Source: Oribacterium parvum (GTDB lineage Bacteria > Bacillota > Clostridia > Lachnospirales > Lachnospiraceae). Taken from it: a DNA stretch of 38,602 nucleotides. Positions 1 to 7,814 of the stretch are shown in pieces. Both the position numbers and the translations under genes were made by a program. Position 1 is the stretch's first letter. Every line of letters begins with the position of its first letter. The notes beneath the pieces are model-generated. The model saw nothing but the letters and a program-made list of their open reading frames with translations, made no database searches and was not told the origin of the DNA. The DNA lies in NCBI GenBank assembly GCA_938022235.1, contig CALIEL010000022.1, forward strand, positions 1 to 38,602, read 5' to 3'.

Positions 1-1
1 T

Positions 2-424
2 GCTAAGGCTGCAGAGGAGGCCTATGCTACCATGGTGGAAAGAGAGAAAAGAAAACGGGAGCTTCAGAAGCTATTCTTTAGACGGCTTTTGGAAGAGGTA
101 CCCGGAATGCAGATTACCGGGGTGAATCCGCTGGAAACATCCGAGGAAAATAGACTTTCCGGCAATGTGCACATTTGCATAGAGGGAATAGAGGCGGAGA
201 GTCTCTTGTTGCTTTTGGATCAAAAGGGTATTTGCGCCAGTGCCGGTTCTGCCTGTGCCAGTGGTTCCGTGGAGCCAAGCCATGTACTTTTGGCTATGGG
301 GAAAAGCCATGTGGAGGCCTATTCCGGACTGCGTTTAAGCTTTGAAGAGGACTTAAAGGAAGAGGAGCTGGAGTTTACCGTGGAGGCGATTCGAGAAGGG
401 GTAGAGCGCTTAAGGCGGAATTAA
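2..424 (+). CDS. Cysteine desulfurase, C-terminal part (truncated by window edge)
   Basis: The open frame runs in from the left edge in frame 2, so only about 140 C-terminal residues are visible. The protein is a PLP enzyme of the NifS/IscS class, which takes sulfur from cysteine to form a persulfide for Fe-S cluster or thio-cofactor synthesis. The visible signature is the catalytic loop around GSACASG, which carries the persulfide-forming cysteine; it is followed by an SGLRLSF stretch typical of the C-terminal domain. The long active-site loop with SACASG is typical of group II/NifS-like Firmicute enzymes (family knowledge). The PLP-binding lysine and the start lie outside the window. A perfect 18-bp palindrome follows the stop codon at once. 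Which sulfur-acceptor pathway it feeds cannot be told from this fragment. Confidence 0.93.
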   Translation, partial: AKAAEEAYATMVEREKRKRELQKLFFRRLLEEVPGMQITGVNPLETSEENRLSGNVHICIEGIEAESLLLLLDQKGICASAGSACASGSVEPSHVLLAMGKSHVEAYSGLRLSFEEDLKEEELEFTVEAIREGVERLRRN

Positions 425-429
425 ATTTC

Positions 430-447
430 ATATCCGTATACGGATAT
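430..447. promoter_or_regulatory. Perfect 18-bp palindrome downstream of the cysteine desulfurase
   Basis: ATATCCGTATACGGATAT is fully self-complementary and begins 5 bases after the desulfurase stop codon. It has no loop and no T-tract, so it looks more like a protein-binding dyad than a terminator. No gene starts close downstream except the decayed nuclease fragment. Confidence 0.4.
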
Positions 448-469
448 TATCCGAATGTGGAGTATAGGA

Positions 470-520
470 GAAGAGGCTAAGCCATTGTAAAATAGGCTGA
501 GAAAGGCTTCTTCTTTTTTT
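470..520 (+). terminator. Possible rho-independent terminator after the cysteine desulfurase
   Basis: A short stem can form between AAGCC (479-483) and GGCTT (505-509), with an alternative AGCC/GGCT pairing inside. A pyrimidine tract ending in seven T follows (514-520). The stem is weak, so this is a tentative call. Confidence 0.35.
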
Positions 521-552
521 ACTTAGGAGGTTCCTTATGCTCGGAAAGATGA

Positions 553-1068
553 GAAGACATAAAATCAGTAGAGAAGAAAAAAAGAGCAATTCTTGCAGAG
601 TTCACACAATTACCGGAAAGCTATGTTATATTTATCGTGAAAAAAGATATACTGAATTTACAGAAACAGATTTATTATGTGGACAGAAGGATTAGGGATT
701 CGGAAGAATACTTTTCAGATGGTTCACACATCATTTACTTAAATACTGAGATTACGGAAGAAAATGCTTTTGGGGATTTGGTAAGGGACTTTCAAAGGAA
801 AAATCCGCAAGAAATGCATTCGTCGGTTTTGGCAAGAAGAGTGAAGGAGTTAAAGGAATCTTCCATGGAGAGAAAAGGAGGGCCGGAGATGAATATGGCA
901 CTGGAAAAACTATTAGCAGTAGGACGGGAAGAAGGAAGAGAGGAAGGAGAAAGCAGAGCAGCTCAATTAATGGGGCTTCTTGCGGAACAGGGCAGGCTGG
1001 AAGATATTAAAAAAGCTTCTTTGGATCAGGAGTTTCGGAAACAACTACTCAGGGAGCTGAAACTCTAA
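553..1068 (+). pseudogene. Remnant of an Rpn/YhgA-type PDDEXK nuclease (C-terminal half only)
   Basis: The frame reads LPESYVIFI, then a DGSHIIYLNTEI stretch, and ends in a Glu/Arg-rich GREEGREEGE segment. This is the C-terminal half of Rpn/PD-(D/E)XK transposase-like proteins found in many Firmicutes. The N-terminal half with the catalytic Asp and Glu-x-Lys is absent: the frame is closed by a TGA at 550-552 and the sequence upstream is not related. The only start giving 143 residues is a GTG at 637 with no visible ribosome-binding site, in the middle of the conserved YVIFIV segment. I therefore call it a decayed gene. Family knowledge allows one alternative: some rpn genes make a short C-terminal antitoxin from an internal start, and this fragment resembles such a piece. 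Confidence 0.7.
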
Positions 1069-1127
1069 GGGCTAAAGTAAGAGACTTTCGGATTCTAAAT
1101 ATATTTGAAAAAAGAAAAAAAAAATTA

Positions 1128-1176
1128 TTGACAACAGATTTACATATGATAATATATTCATATGCAAATCTGTTGT
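1128..1176 (+). promoter_or_regulatory. Promoter and palindromic operator of the zinc/cadmium operon
   Basis: TTGACA (1128-1133) and TAATAT (1150-1155) are 16 bases apart. Both lie within a 46-bp inverted repeat (1131-1176, centre between 1153 and 1154) whose outer arms are ACAACAGATTT and AAATCTGTTGT, with inner CATATG arms on both sides of the AT centre. The AT-rich inner dyad is the kind of site bound by SmtB/CadC/CzrA repressors. The repressor gene starts about 110 bases downstream, so autoregulation with metal release is the simple reading. Confidence 0.8.
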
Positions 1177-1288
1177 TGCTTTTTTGAGTGGTTTTTATAG
1201 CCTGCCATTCATTATGCAAGAGAAGAGGGACTTTACAAAAATTTTTACCATAAGGTTCGTAAAGTCCGTAATCTCAGAAAGGAGAGGA

Positions 1289-1621
1289 ATGAGTCAAGTG
1301 ATTGCCTTGGAACATCAAAGAGCAGATAGTCATGCAACGATTTCCGAGGATAGCTTATGTGATTTAGCGGAAGTGTTTAAGGTCTTTGGAGATTCCACCA
1401 GAATCAAGATTCTCTACGATTTGTTTGAAGGAGAGAAAAATGTTACGGAGATTTGTCAGGACTTGGAAATGAATCAGTCCGCCATTTCTCATCAGTTAAA
1501 GATTCTTCGTACCGCCCGCTTGGTTAGCGGAAAAAGAGTGGGGAAAAGCATTCTCTACTCCTTGGCGGATGAGCATGTCAAGACCATCATTGCCATGGGC
1601 ATTGAGCATATCGAAGAATAA
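1289..1621 (+). CDS. ArsR/SmtB-family metal-responsive repressor (CzrA/SmtB-like)
   Basis: This is a 110-residue winged-helix repressor that should bind the palindrome upstream and leave it when zinc, cadmium or a similar ion binds. The recognition region is around residues 52-73 (TEICQDLEMNQSAISHQLK). The C-terminal helix carries Asp94, His96, His107 and Glu110, which is the spacing of the alpha-5 zinc site of SmtB and CzrA. The paired alpha-3 Cys-x-Cys motif of CadC is not there; only one Cys (Cys56) is seen. I chose the ATG at 1289 because GGAGAGG precedes it at good distance. A longer in-frame start at 1184 lies just downstream of the operator and would add 35 residues outside the family fold. 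It is the first gene of an operon with an HMA protein and a P-type ATPase, which supports a zinc/cadmium role (inference). Confidence 0.9.
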   Translation: MSQVIALEHQRADSHATISEDSLCDLAEVFKVFGDSTRIKILYDLFEGEKNVTEICQDLEMNQSAISHQLKILRTARLVSGKRVGKSILYSLADEHVKTIIAMGIEHIEE

Positions 1622-1724
1622 AAGAAGTGATGAGAAATCAATGAGAAATCAATGAGAAATCATAAGAACAGAAACTATTTACTATAGGAAACAATAAAAA
1701 TCAAGATAGAAAAGAGGAGAAAAA

Positions 1725-1943
1725 ATGAAGAAGAAGTTTGAATGTGAAATTGATTGTGCAAATTGTGCGGCTAAGATACAGGAAGCTATCGGAAAGATTC
1801 CGGGAGTACAGTCTGTAAAGCTAAACTTCATGATGCAGAAGTTTACCTTGGAGGCGGAGGATAATCGCTTTGAGGAGATTTTGCAGGAAGCCATCCGTAT
1901 AGGAAAGACCATTGAGCCGGACTTCACCGTGAAGGGCGTGTAG
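1725..1943 (+). CDS. Stand-alone heavy-metal-associated (HMA) domain protein
   Basis: This 72-residue protein is a single ferredoxin-like HMA domain. The metal-binding loop is DCANC, with Cys11 and Cys14, and the rest follows the beta-alpha-beta-beta-alpha-beta pattern (VQSVKLNF, a helix around EEILQEAIRI, then an acidic C-terminal strand). Asp10 directly before the first Cys resembles the zinc/cadmium-type DCxxC loop of ZntA/CadA amino-terminal domains rather than the GMTCxxC loop of copper chaperones (family knowledge). The following ATPase lacks such a domain, so this looks like its N-terminal metal-binding domain carried on a separate gene. A GAGGAG site precedes the ATG. It could pass metal to the ATPase or buffer it in the cytoplasm. 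Confidence 0.88.
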   Translation: MKKKFECEIDCANCAAKIQEAIGKIPGVQSVKLNFMMQKFTLEAEDNRFEEILQEAIRIGKTIEPDFTVKGV

Positions 1944-2031
1944 GAGAATAAAGTCCAAAGCTTGCAGTACTATGAGTAGAGTATTGAAGCGGATTATCAG
2001 AGTAAGTACCGGAAAAGCAATAGTTTAGAGT

Positions 2032-2097
2032 AAAGTATAGAGTAGAAAAAATATAGTAAAGAAGAGCAAAGCATAGAGTAGAAAAAATATAGTAAAG
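2032..2097 (+). repeat. Tandem 30-bp direct repeat between HMA and ATPase genes
   Basis: Two copies (2032-2061 and 2068-2097) differ at one base; each ends in AGAAAAAATATAGTAAAG. The period is 36 bases. The second copy runs into the GGGG of the ATPase ribosome-binding site. It adds spacer to the operon mRNA; no ORF or stable hairpin is evident. Confidence 0.8.
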
Positions 2098-2107
2098 GGG
2101 AAATACC

Positions 2108-4144
2108 ATGTCAGAGAAACTTATTCGGGAAAGAAACAAGCTTCTTCTTTCCGTCATCTTATTCTTAATCTTATTGATTGTGGAAAAGACGGGGATTCTT
2201 CCCTTCCTTCCGGAGCATTCTCTTTGGTATCTTCCGCTTTATCTTATTCCTTATTTTCTCAGCGGTCTTTCCGTGGTAAAGGAATGTTTTCTGGGAATCA
2301 AAAACAGGCGTCCCTTTGATGAAGCCTTATTGATGACTGTGGCCACCTTAGGCGCCTTCCTTTCCGGAGAATTTGCGGAAGCGGTGGCGGTAATGGTCTT
2401 CTATCAGATGGGAGAGCTTTTCCAAAGCTATGCGGTAAGAAAAAGCAGAAAGTCCATTAAGGAGCTGATGGATATTGTACCGGAGCTGGCCCACATTGAA
2501 AGGGAAGACGGCACCGTAGATACCGTGGATCCGGATGAGGTAGAAGTAGGGGATATGCTTTTGGTAAAGCCGGGAGAAAGAGTGCCGGTGGACGGCATTG
2601 TCCGTCAAGGAGAAAGTATGGTAAATACGGCAGCCCTTACCGGAGAGTCCGTCCCCAGAGAGGTATTCCCCGGAGAAAAGATTATTTCCGGCTGTATCAA
2701 TGGAGAGGGCATGCTTCGTGTAGAGGCTTTGAAGGCCTTTGAGGATTCCACTGTTTCCAAGATTTTGGAGCTGGTGGAGGAGGCCTCCGAGAAGAAATCC
2801 AAGGCGGAGAACTTTATCACAAAGTTTGCCCGGATTTATACCCCGATCGTAGTATATTCGGCATTGGCATTGGCTATACTGCCAAGCCTTGGCCTGTTCT
2901 TGGGAACAAAAATAGGCCTGGTGTCTCCGGAGTTTTTCGCAGCCCATCCTCCCCTTACCTGGTTATATCGTGCCTGTACCTTTTTAGTAGTGTCCTGTCC
3001 CTGCGCTTTGGTGATTTCCGTGCCCCTGTCCTTCTTCGGAGGAATCGGTGCGGCTTCCCGAGAGGGTGTACTGGTAAAGGGCTCCAACTATCTGGAGCTG
3101 GTATCCAAATTAAAGGTTGTAGTGTCCGATAAAACAGGAACCCTAACCAAGGGGAATTTCGCCGTGCAGGAGATTGAGCCTTGGGAGGGAATTTCCAAGG
3201 ATGAGCTTCTTCGCACTGCCGCTATGGCGGAAAATGGTTCCACCCACCCCATCGGGCTTTCCATTCTCAGCGCCTACAAAAAATGGATGGAAGATTCTTC
3301 GAAGGCTAATGCTTCTCCGGAAGATGTCGTAGTAGAAAATGATCCGATGAAGCATTCTTCCGGAAAGGAAAGCAACAGTCTTCCTTTCCCGGAAAATACG
3401 GAAAATCGCAGCGGTGCAGGCTTGATTTCCATTGTGGAAGGGTGCAAAATTTTAGTGGGAAAGGCCAAGCTTTTAGAGGAAGAAGGCATTTCCGTACCAC
3501 AGCAGGATGAGGGAGCTGCCACCATTTGCCTGGTAGCAAAGGACGGTCAGTATCTTGGAAGAATCTTGATTGCGGATGAGGTGAAGGAAAGCAGTAAGGA
3601 AGCAGTTTCGAAAATGAAGCAGCAGGGCATTGAAAGTGTGGTTATGCTTACCGGAGACAGTACTCCTGTAGCGGAGGCGGTAGGCCGGGAGCTGAATTTG
3701 GACAGCGTTTACGGAGAGCTGCTTCCCGCCCAGAAGGTGGAGAAGGTGGAGGAAATCCTTAGCTCTTTAAGCGGAGAAGGAGAGAAGCGTAGCGGTTATC
3801 TTGCCTTTATCGGAGACGGTATCAATGATGCACCGGTGCTTTCCCGGGCGGATGTGGGCATTGCCATGGGCGCTATGGGATCGGATGCAGCCATTGAAGC
3901 GGCGGATGTAGTCATTATGGATGACGACTTAAGTAGAATTCCCACCCTCATTGCCATCGGAAAGAAGACCATGACGATTGCCATGCAAAACATTGTTTTT
4001 GCCCTTGCAGTAAAGTTTTTGGTGCTGATTTTAAGTGCCGTAGGAATTGCCAATATGTGGGCGGCAGTGTTTGGCGATGTGGGGGTAACCGTCATTTGCA
4101 TCATCAACGCCATGCGCTTGATGCAAAACCCGAAATCTATATAA
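2108..4144 (+). CDS. P1B-type ATPase exporting zinc/cadmium/lead (ZntA/CadA family)
   Basis: This 678-residue membrane pump uses ATP to drive divalent soft metals out of the cell. Visible motifs are TGES at 178-181 (actuator), the transmembrane Cys-Pro-Cys at 297-299, the phosphorylated Asp341 in DKTGTLT, His380-Pro381 in the nucleotide domain and GDGINDAP from 569. Asp657 in the last helix (FGDVGVTVICIINA) matches the conserved Asp of the zinc/cadmium P1B-2 class. There is no N-terminal HMA domain; a free HMA protein is encoded just upstream. A Ser/Asn/Glu-rich insert of about 40 residues (around 395-435) lies in the nucleotide domain and looks lineage-specific. It sits third in the operon behind the ArsR-type repressor. 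Metal preference between zinc, cadmium and lead cannot be settled by sequence. Confidence 0.95.
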   Translation: MSEKLIRERNKLLLSVILFLILLIVEKTGILPFLPEHSLWYLPLYLIPYFLSGLSVVKECFLGIKNRRPFDEALLMTVATLGAFLSGEFAEAVAVMVFYQMGELFQSYAVRKSRKSIKELMDIVPELAHIEREDGTVDTVDPDEVEVGDMLLVKPGERVPVDGIVRQGESMVNTAALTGESVPREVFPGEKIISGCINGEGMLRVEALKAFEDSTVSKILELVEEASEKKSKAENFITKFARIYTPIVVYSALALAILPSLGLFLGTKIGLVSPEFFAAHPPLTWLYRACTFLVVSCPCALVISVPLSFFGGIGAASREGVLVKGSNYLELVSKLKVVVSDKTGTLTKGNFAVQEIEPWEGISKDELLRTAAMAENGSTHPIGLSILSAYKKWMEDSSKANASPEDVVVENDPMKHSSGKESNSLPFPENTENRSGAGLISIVEGCKILVGKAKLLEEEGISVPQQDEGAATICLVAKDGQYLGRILIADEVKESSKEAVSKMKQQGIESVVMLTGDSTPVAEAVGRELNLDSVYGELLPAQKVEKVEEILSSLSGEGEKRSGYLAFIGDGINDAPVLSRADVGIAMGAMGSDAAIEAADVVIMDDDLSRIPTLIAIGKKTMTIAMQNIVFALAVKFLVLILSAVGIANMWAAVFGDVGVTVICIINAMRLMQNPKSI

Positions 4145-4168
4145 AAGGGAAGGAGAAGTCCTGAGAAA

Positions 4169-4792
4169 ATGGAGAAGAAACTGGATTTTTTTTATATCGG
4201 TGAGTCCTATGGGGGAAACCAGGATTGGTGTTTTGACCATATGATGCAGCTGGGGGGCTGTGGCGCCATTACCGCCTGTGACAGTTCGATTTATCTTGCC
4301 CTGCACCATGGAAAAAAATCTTTATATTCCGGAAATTTGGAAAAATTAGATCAGGACGAGTACCTTTATTTTACCGAAGAAATGAAGAAATACCTGCATC
4401 CCCGTTGGTCCGGCATCGATAAACCGGAATTATACGTGGAGGGCTATCAGAATTTCTTAAAGGAGCATCAGGAAGAAAACCTGATGATGACCATCGTTCC
4501 CGGGGCGGAAAATGTTGCCAAAGCGAAAGAATGTGTTGTGGAGCAGATCGATAAAAATCTTCCTGTCCCCATTTTGATTTTGAATCATCAGAATCCGGAC
4601 ATGGATGACTATATCTGGCACTGGTTTTTGCTGATCGGTTACCGTTATCAGGGGGATGACCCCTTGGCAGAAGGAAATGACTTTCAGGTACAGACCGTCA
4701 CCTACTCGGAGGCGGCATGGGTTTCTCTGGAGGCGCTTTGGGATACGGGCTATAAGACCAAAGGCGGTTTGATAAAGTACCACTTACTATAA
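4169..4792 (+). CDS. Putative C39-like cysteine-peptidase-fold protein, function unknown
   Basis: This 207-residue protein has no signal peptide or membrane segment. I do not recognise a named family with certainty. The layout resembles papain-fold/C39-like peptidases: Gln18 (GNQDWC) as a possible oxyanion residue, Cys31 in LGGCGAITACDSS at the head of a helix, and His151 in WHWFLLIGYRY on a central strand followed by acidic residues. Early glycine-rich and aromatic segments also fit that fold. The gene starts 24 bases after the ATPase stop codon with GGAAGGAG ahead of the ATG, so it is probably the fourth gene of the metal operon, which ends at the terminator at 4950-4997. A role in processing, transglutaminase-like chemistry or metal binding (several Cys/His) are all possible. 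Confidence 0.6.
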   Translation: MEKKLDFFYIGESYGGNQDWCFDHMMQLGGCGAITACDSSIYLALHHGKKSLYSGNLEKLDQDEYLYFTEEMKKYLHPRWSGIDKPELYVEGYQNFLKEHQEENLMMTIVPGAENVAKAKECVVEQIDKNLPVPILILNHQNPDMDDYIWHWFLLIGYRYQGDDPLAEGNDFQVQTVTYSEAAWVSLEALWDTGYKTKGGLIKYHLL

Positions 4793-4799
4793 AACAAAT

Positions 4800-4890
4800 G
4801 GGGCTGGAAAAATAGAGAAAGCCTTCCTTTCAGTATAGGGTTAAAATTCGGGCACGCTCCCGCTAACTTCGCCTACGTATATGAGTTAAC
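4800..4890. repeat. Half copy of the palindromic repeat family
   Basis: A stretch with GGGCTG, then TCAGTATAGGG, then CGGGCACGCTCCCGCTAACTTCGCC matches the left half of the elements at 7815-8190 and 21084-21281. The right half is missing and unrelated sequence follows. It lies between the metal operon stop codon and its terminator. Confidence 0.65.
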
Positions 4891-4949
4891 CGTAGCTGAT
4901 ATTTTTCAAAAATTGGCTTTGATACTGGATTATGTGCATCAATATAAAT

Positions 4950-4997
4950 CGCCCTACTTCCTTGATTTACAAGGCTGTAGGGCGGTTCATTTTTTTT
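4950..4997 (+). terminator. Rho-independent terminator of the metal-resistance operon
   Basis: CGCCCTAC (4950-4957) pairs with GTAGGGCG (4977-4984), and an inner CCTTG/CAAGG stem extends the hairpin. A T-rich tract follows (eight T at 4990-4997). It points in the + direction and ends transcription before the convergent LysR gene. Confidence 0.85.
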
Positions 4998-5078
4998 GGA
5001 AGTGAATGGAAAATATAGTAAAGCAAATCTTCCTGTCAGGAAGAGCTTACTGTTTTATATTCGCTTCTTTTTATTCTT

Positions 5079-5963
5079 TTATAGCATCGATAATTCACCC
5101 AAAGCGATGAAGTTCTTCATTTCCTCCGTAATCCACTTATCTTTGTGGTAGAAGAGCTGGCGATACATCTGCATCTCAAAGTCCTGCACCTTCAGAAGTC
5201 GTAGGCTTCCGTCGTTCAGACTTTCCTCCACGGCGTATCTGGGGAGGAAGGAAAGTGCCTGGTTTTCTTTAATCAGCTCGATAATCACATCCGGATTTCT
5301 GGTTTCAAAGAAGGGGCGTATACCCAAATGTCGGGAGGCCAATTCCTGTTCCAATGCATAACGGTAATTGGAATCCTTCTCCGTCAGGAAGAAGGGCTGG
5401 TTTAAAAGCTCAGCCAAAAGATATTCTTCCTTTTCCGGAAGTTTGGCGTCTTTGGAAGCCACAAAAACCACAGCCTCCGGTTCCTCTAAAGTCTTCTCCC
5501 AGTTTTGTCCGTAAACCTTCTGGTCGATGTAATAGGCCAAATCAATCTGGTTATGATCCAGCATTTCGTTCAGCTCCTTCGGTGTTCCGGAGCGGATTTC
5601 CAAAGCCACGGTAGGGTAGTGTTTATAGAAATAACTGACTACCTTCGGCAGTTTAAAGCTGAGTAAGGACTCCAAAGTGCCGATACGCAACCTATGATCC
5701 TTTACTACGGCATTTCCCAACATCGCATGGACATCATCCACTTTTCGCAGGATTTCGTTGGCATACATCAGAAACTTCCTTCCGGGAGGGGTTAATTCCA
5801 CGTGCCTTCCTACCCGGTCAAAAAAGCGGGTGTTGAATTCCAGCTCCAGTTGGCGAATCTGAATGGTTACTGCCGCCTGGGTGTAGCCCAGAGCTTCTGC
5901 CGCCTTGGAAAAGCTTTGTAATTCAACGATTTTTATAAAAGAATGCAGCTGTCTTATTTCCAT
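5079..5963 (-). CDS. LysR-family transcriptional regulator
   Basis: This 294-residue regulator has a full N-terminal winged helix-turn-helix (residues 1-60; FSKAAEALGYTQAAVTIQIR is the recognition region) and a C-terminal periplasmic-binding-protein-like effector domain. Length is normal for LysR proteins. GGAGGA stands at good spacing before the ATG. It is transcribed away from the uracil permease, with 429 bases between the two starts, so it may regulate that permease and itself; this is inference by position only. The effector domain does not tell me the ligand. Its 3' end faces the metal operon terminator. Confidence 0.9.
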   Translation of the reverse strand: MEIRQLHSFIKIVELQSFSKAAEALGYTQAAVTIQIRQLELEFNTRFFDRVGRHVELTPPGRKFLMYANEILRKVDDVHAMLGNAVVKDHRLRIGTLESLLSFKLPKVVSYFYKHYPTVALEIRSGTPKELNEMLDHNQIDLAYYIDQKVYGQNWEKTLEEPEAVVFVASKDAKLPEKEEYLLAELLNQPFFLTEKDSNYRYALEQELASRHLGIRPFFETRNPDVIIELIKENQALSFLPRYAVEESLNDGSLRLLKVQDFEMQMYRQLFYHKDKWITEEMKNFIALGELSML

Positions 5964-6289
5964 GATGTCTATCCTCCAAGCATTATCTTCTCAGTATATA
6001 ACCAATATTCAATTTTTTGTTGAAAACGACCTATAAAATTTATTTCCGTTTCTTGCAAAATATCTTATAATAAAAAATTTTCCTATTGACTTATGTTTAT
6101 TTTATCACAAAAGGAAGAAGGGGGAAAGGAACGCTTTTCTGAAGATTCTAAAAATTCTACGCATTTTCAAGTCTATTCTATCAATACATTTCAAGAGGAG
6201 ACGAAACGAGGCCGAAAACCTGCCGGAGGCAAGAAGGAAAATAAGTAGGGAAAGAATAGTCTTCTTATAGAATGTACGGGAAAATAATT
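5964..6289. other. Divergent intergenic region, LysR / uracil permease
   Basis: AT-rich sequence that must hold the LysR promoter and operators. No convincing gene lies here: a 63-codon minus-strand frame at 6105-6296 has no ribosome-binding site and a composition unlike the neighbours. No riboswitch fold was recognised. Confidence 0.5.
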
Positions 6290-6318
6290 TTGACATAGTC
6301 AGAGTCGGAGAGTATGAT
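6290..6318 (+). promoter_or_regulatory. Sigma-A-type promoter of the uracil permease
   Basis: TTGACA (6290-6295) and TATGAT (6313-6318) are separated by exactly 17 bases. The start of transcription should be near 6325, which gives a leader of about 68 bases. The leader shows no clear PyrR-type attenuator or T-tract terminator. Confidence 0.8.
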
Positions 6319-6392
6319 AGGGAACGGCGTAAATGTACGAAGAAAATTGAATAGACTGAGATTCCCTGAGAATAGCTACAAAGGAGGATAAT

Positions 6393-7802
6393 GTGGAGAA
6401 AATCAAAAATATCGGAGAAGAAGCTATTTACGATGCCAGAGTCTTGGGAAAAGGAAGGTTTGTGGTCTTAGGATTACAACATCTTTTTGCCATGTTCGGA
6501 GCAACGGTATTGGTACCCTTGCTGACCGGCTTGTCCATTTCCACCACCCTGCTTTTTGCGGGACTGGGCACACTTTTGTTTCACTTTCTTTCAAATAATA
6601 AGGTGCCCGCGTTTCTAGGCTCTTCCTTCGCCTTTTTGGCAGGGTATATGAGTATAGCACCCAATAAGGAGCCGGAGCTTCTGCTCTACGCCTGCTTCGG
6701 GGTAGCCTGCGCAGGACTAATGTATCTGGTGCTGGCCTTTCTCTTCCAGGCCTTTGGAGCCAATCGGGTTATGCGGTATTTTCCGCCGGTGGTTACAGGA
6801 CCTATTATCATTGCTATCGGTTTGAATCTATCCAAGTCTGCGGTGGAAAACTGCTCCACCAACTGGGGGCTGGCGCTCCTGGCCATCTGCGTAGTCATCT
6901 TTTGCAACATTTTCGGAAAAGGCATGGTAAAAATTATTCCTATTCTCTTGGGGGTTCTGGTGTCCTACAGCTTTGCGGCGGTTTTAGGCCTTGTGCCCTT
7001 TGAAAGCATTAAAGAAGCGCCGATTTTCGGCTTTCCGATAGACTACCACAGAACGGTTTTCTCCCTGTTTACCGAGGGCAAACTGGATCCGGCTCTACTT
7101 CTGAGCAGCAGCCTGACCATTATCCCCATTTCCTTTGCAACAATGATGGAGCATATCGGCGATATCTCCGCCATCTCCTCTACAGTAGGCATTAACTATC
7201 TGGAGGATCCGGGCTTACACAGAACCCTTTTGGGAGACGGTTTGGCCACAACGCTTGCTTCCCTCTTCGGTGCTCCTGCCAATACAACCTACGGAGAAAA
7301 TACCGGTGTGCTGAGCCTTACCAAGGTTTATGATCCCAGAGTCATTCGTCTGGCGGCCTGCTTTGCGGTACTCCTTAGCTTCTGCCCGAAGTTTTCCGCA
7401 GTGATTGAGGCAATGCCTCAGGCCATTATCGGCGGAATCTCCCTGGTGCTTTACGGCATGATTTCCGCAGTGGGTGTTCGAAATGTGGTGGAAACCAAGG
7501 TGGACTTCTCCAAGAGTAGAAATATCATTGTGGCGGCTATGATTCTGGTCTTGTCCATCGGTATCAACTACTCCTCCGAGGGAGCTCTGCATTTTCAGCT
7601 CTTCGGGATTCAGATTGCCTTCTCCGGAATTGCCACAGGCTCTTTAGTAGGAATTCTGTTAAATGCCATCCTGCCGGATAAGGATTATGAATTCGCAGAG
7701 AACAAGCCAAACGACACCGGTGTGGATTTACAGATTTCACAGGGAAAGAGCTTGTTATTCGAAATTGCAACAAAATATGGTGACAAGGAAAAGAAGGATT
7801 AA
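6393..7802 (+). CDS. uraA: Uracil permease (NCS2 / UraA-PyrP family)
   Basis: This 469-residue membrane protein of the nucleobase-cation symporter-2 family imports uracil, probably with protons. The N-terminal stretch LGLQHLFAMFGATVLVPLLTGL is highly typical of UraA/PyrP. Glu253 in MMEHIGDISA and Glu302 in ANTTYGENTGVLSLT match the two glutamates that bind uracil in the UraA structure; xanthine permeases differ in these motifs. About 14 transmembrane helices are expected. The start is a GTG with AAAGGAGG placed well upstream; an overlapping ATG two bases earlier is out of frame. It is monocistronic, with its own promoter, and is followed by the nested palindromic repeats, which probably end its transcript. 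Confidence 0.93.
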   Translation: MEKIKNIGEEAIYDARVLGKGRFVVLGLQHLFAMFGATVLVPLLTGLSISTTLLFAGLGTLLFHFLSNNKVPAFLGSSFAFLAGYMSIAPNKEPELLLYACFGVACAGLMYLVLAFLFQAFGANRVMRYFPPVVTGPIIIAIGLNLSKSAVENCSTNWGLALLAICVVIFCNIFGKGMVKIIPILLGVLVSYSFAAVLGLVPFESIKEAPIFGFPIDYHRTVFSLFTEGKLDPALLLSSSLTIIPISFATMMEHIGDISAISSTVGINYLEDPGLHRTLLGDGLATTLASLFGAPANTTYGENTGVLSLTKVYDPRVIRLAACFAVLLSFCPKFSAVIEAMPQAIIGGISLVLYGMISAVGVRNVVETKVDFSKSRNIIVAAMILVLSIGINYSSEGALHFQLFGIQIAFSGIATGSLVGILLNAILPDKDYEFAENKPNDTGVDLQISQGKSLLFEIATKYGDKEKKD

Positions 7803-7814
7803 AGACTGGAAAAG

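Noticed and set aside
2348..2947. 199-codon minus-strand frame opposite the metal ATPase
   Set aside because: It is antisense to strongly conserved ATPase motifs; no start signals were seen.
6105..6296. 63-codon minus-strand frame in the LysR/uracil permease gap
   Set aside because: No ribosome-binding site, low-complexity Leu/Phe/Arg composition, and it overlaps the strong + strand promoter.
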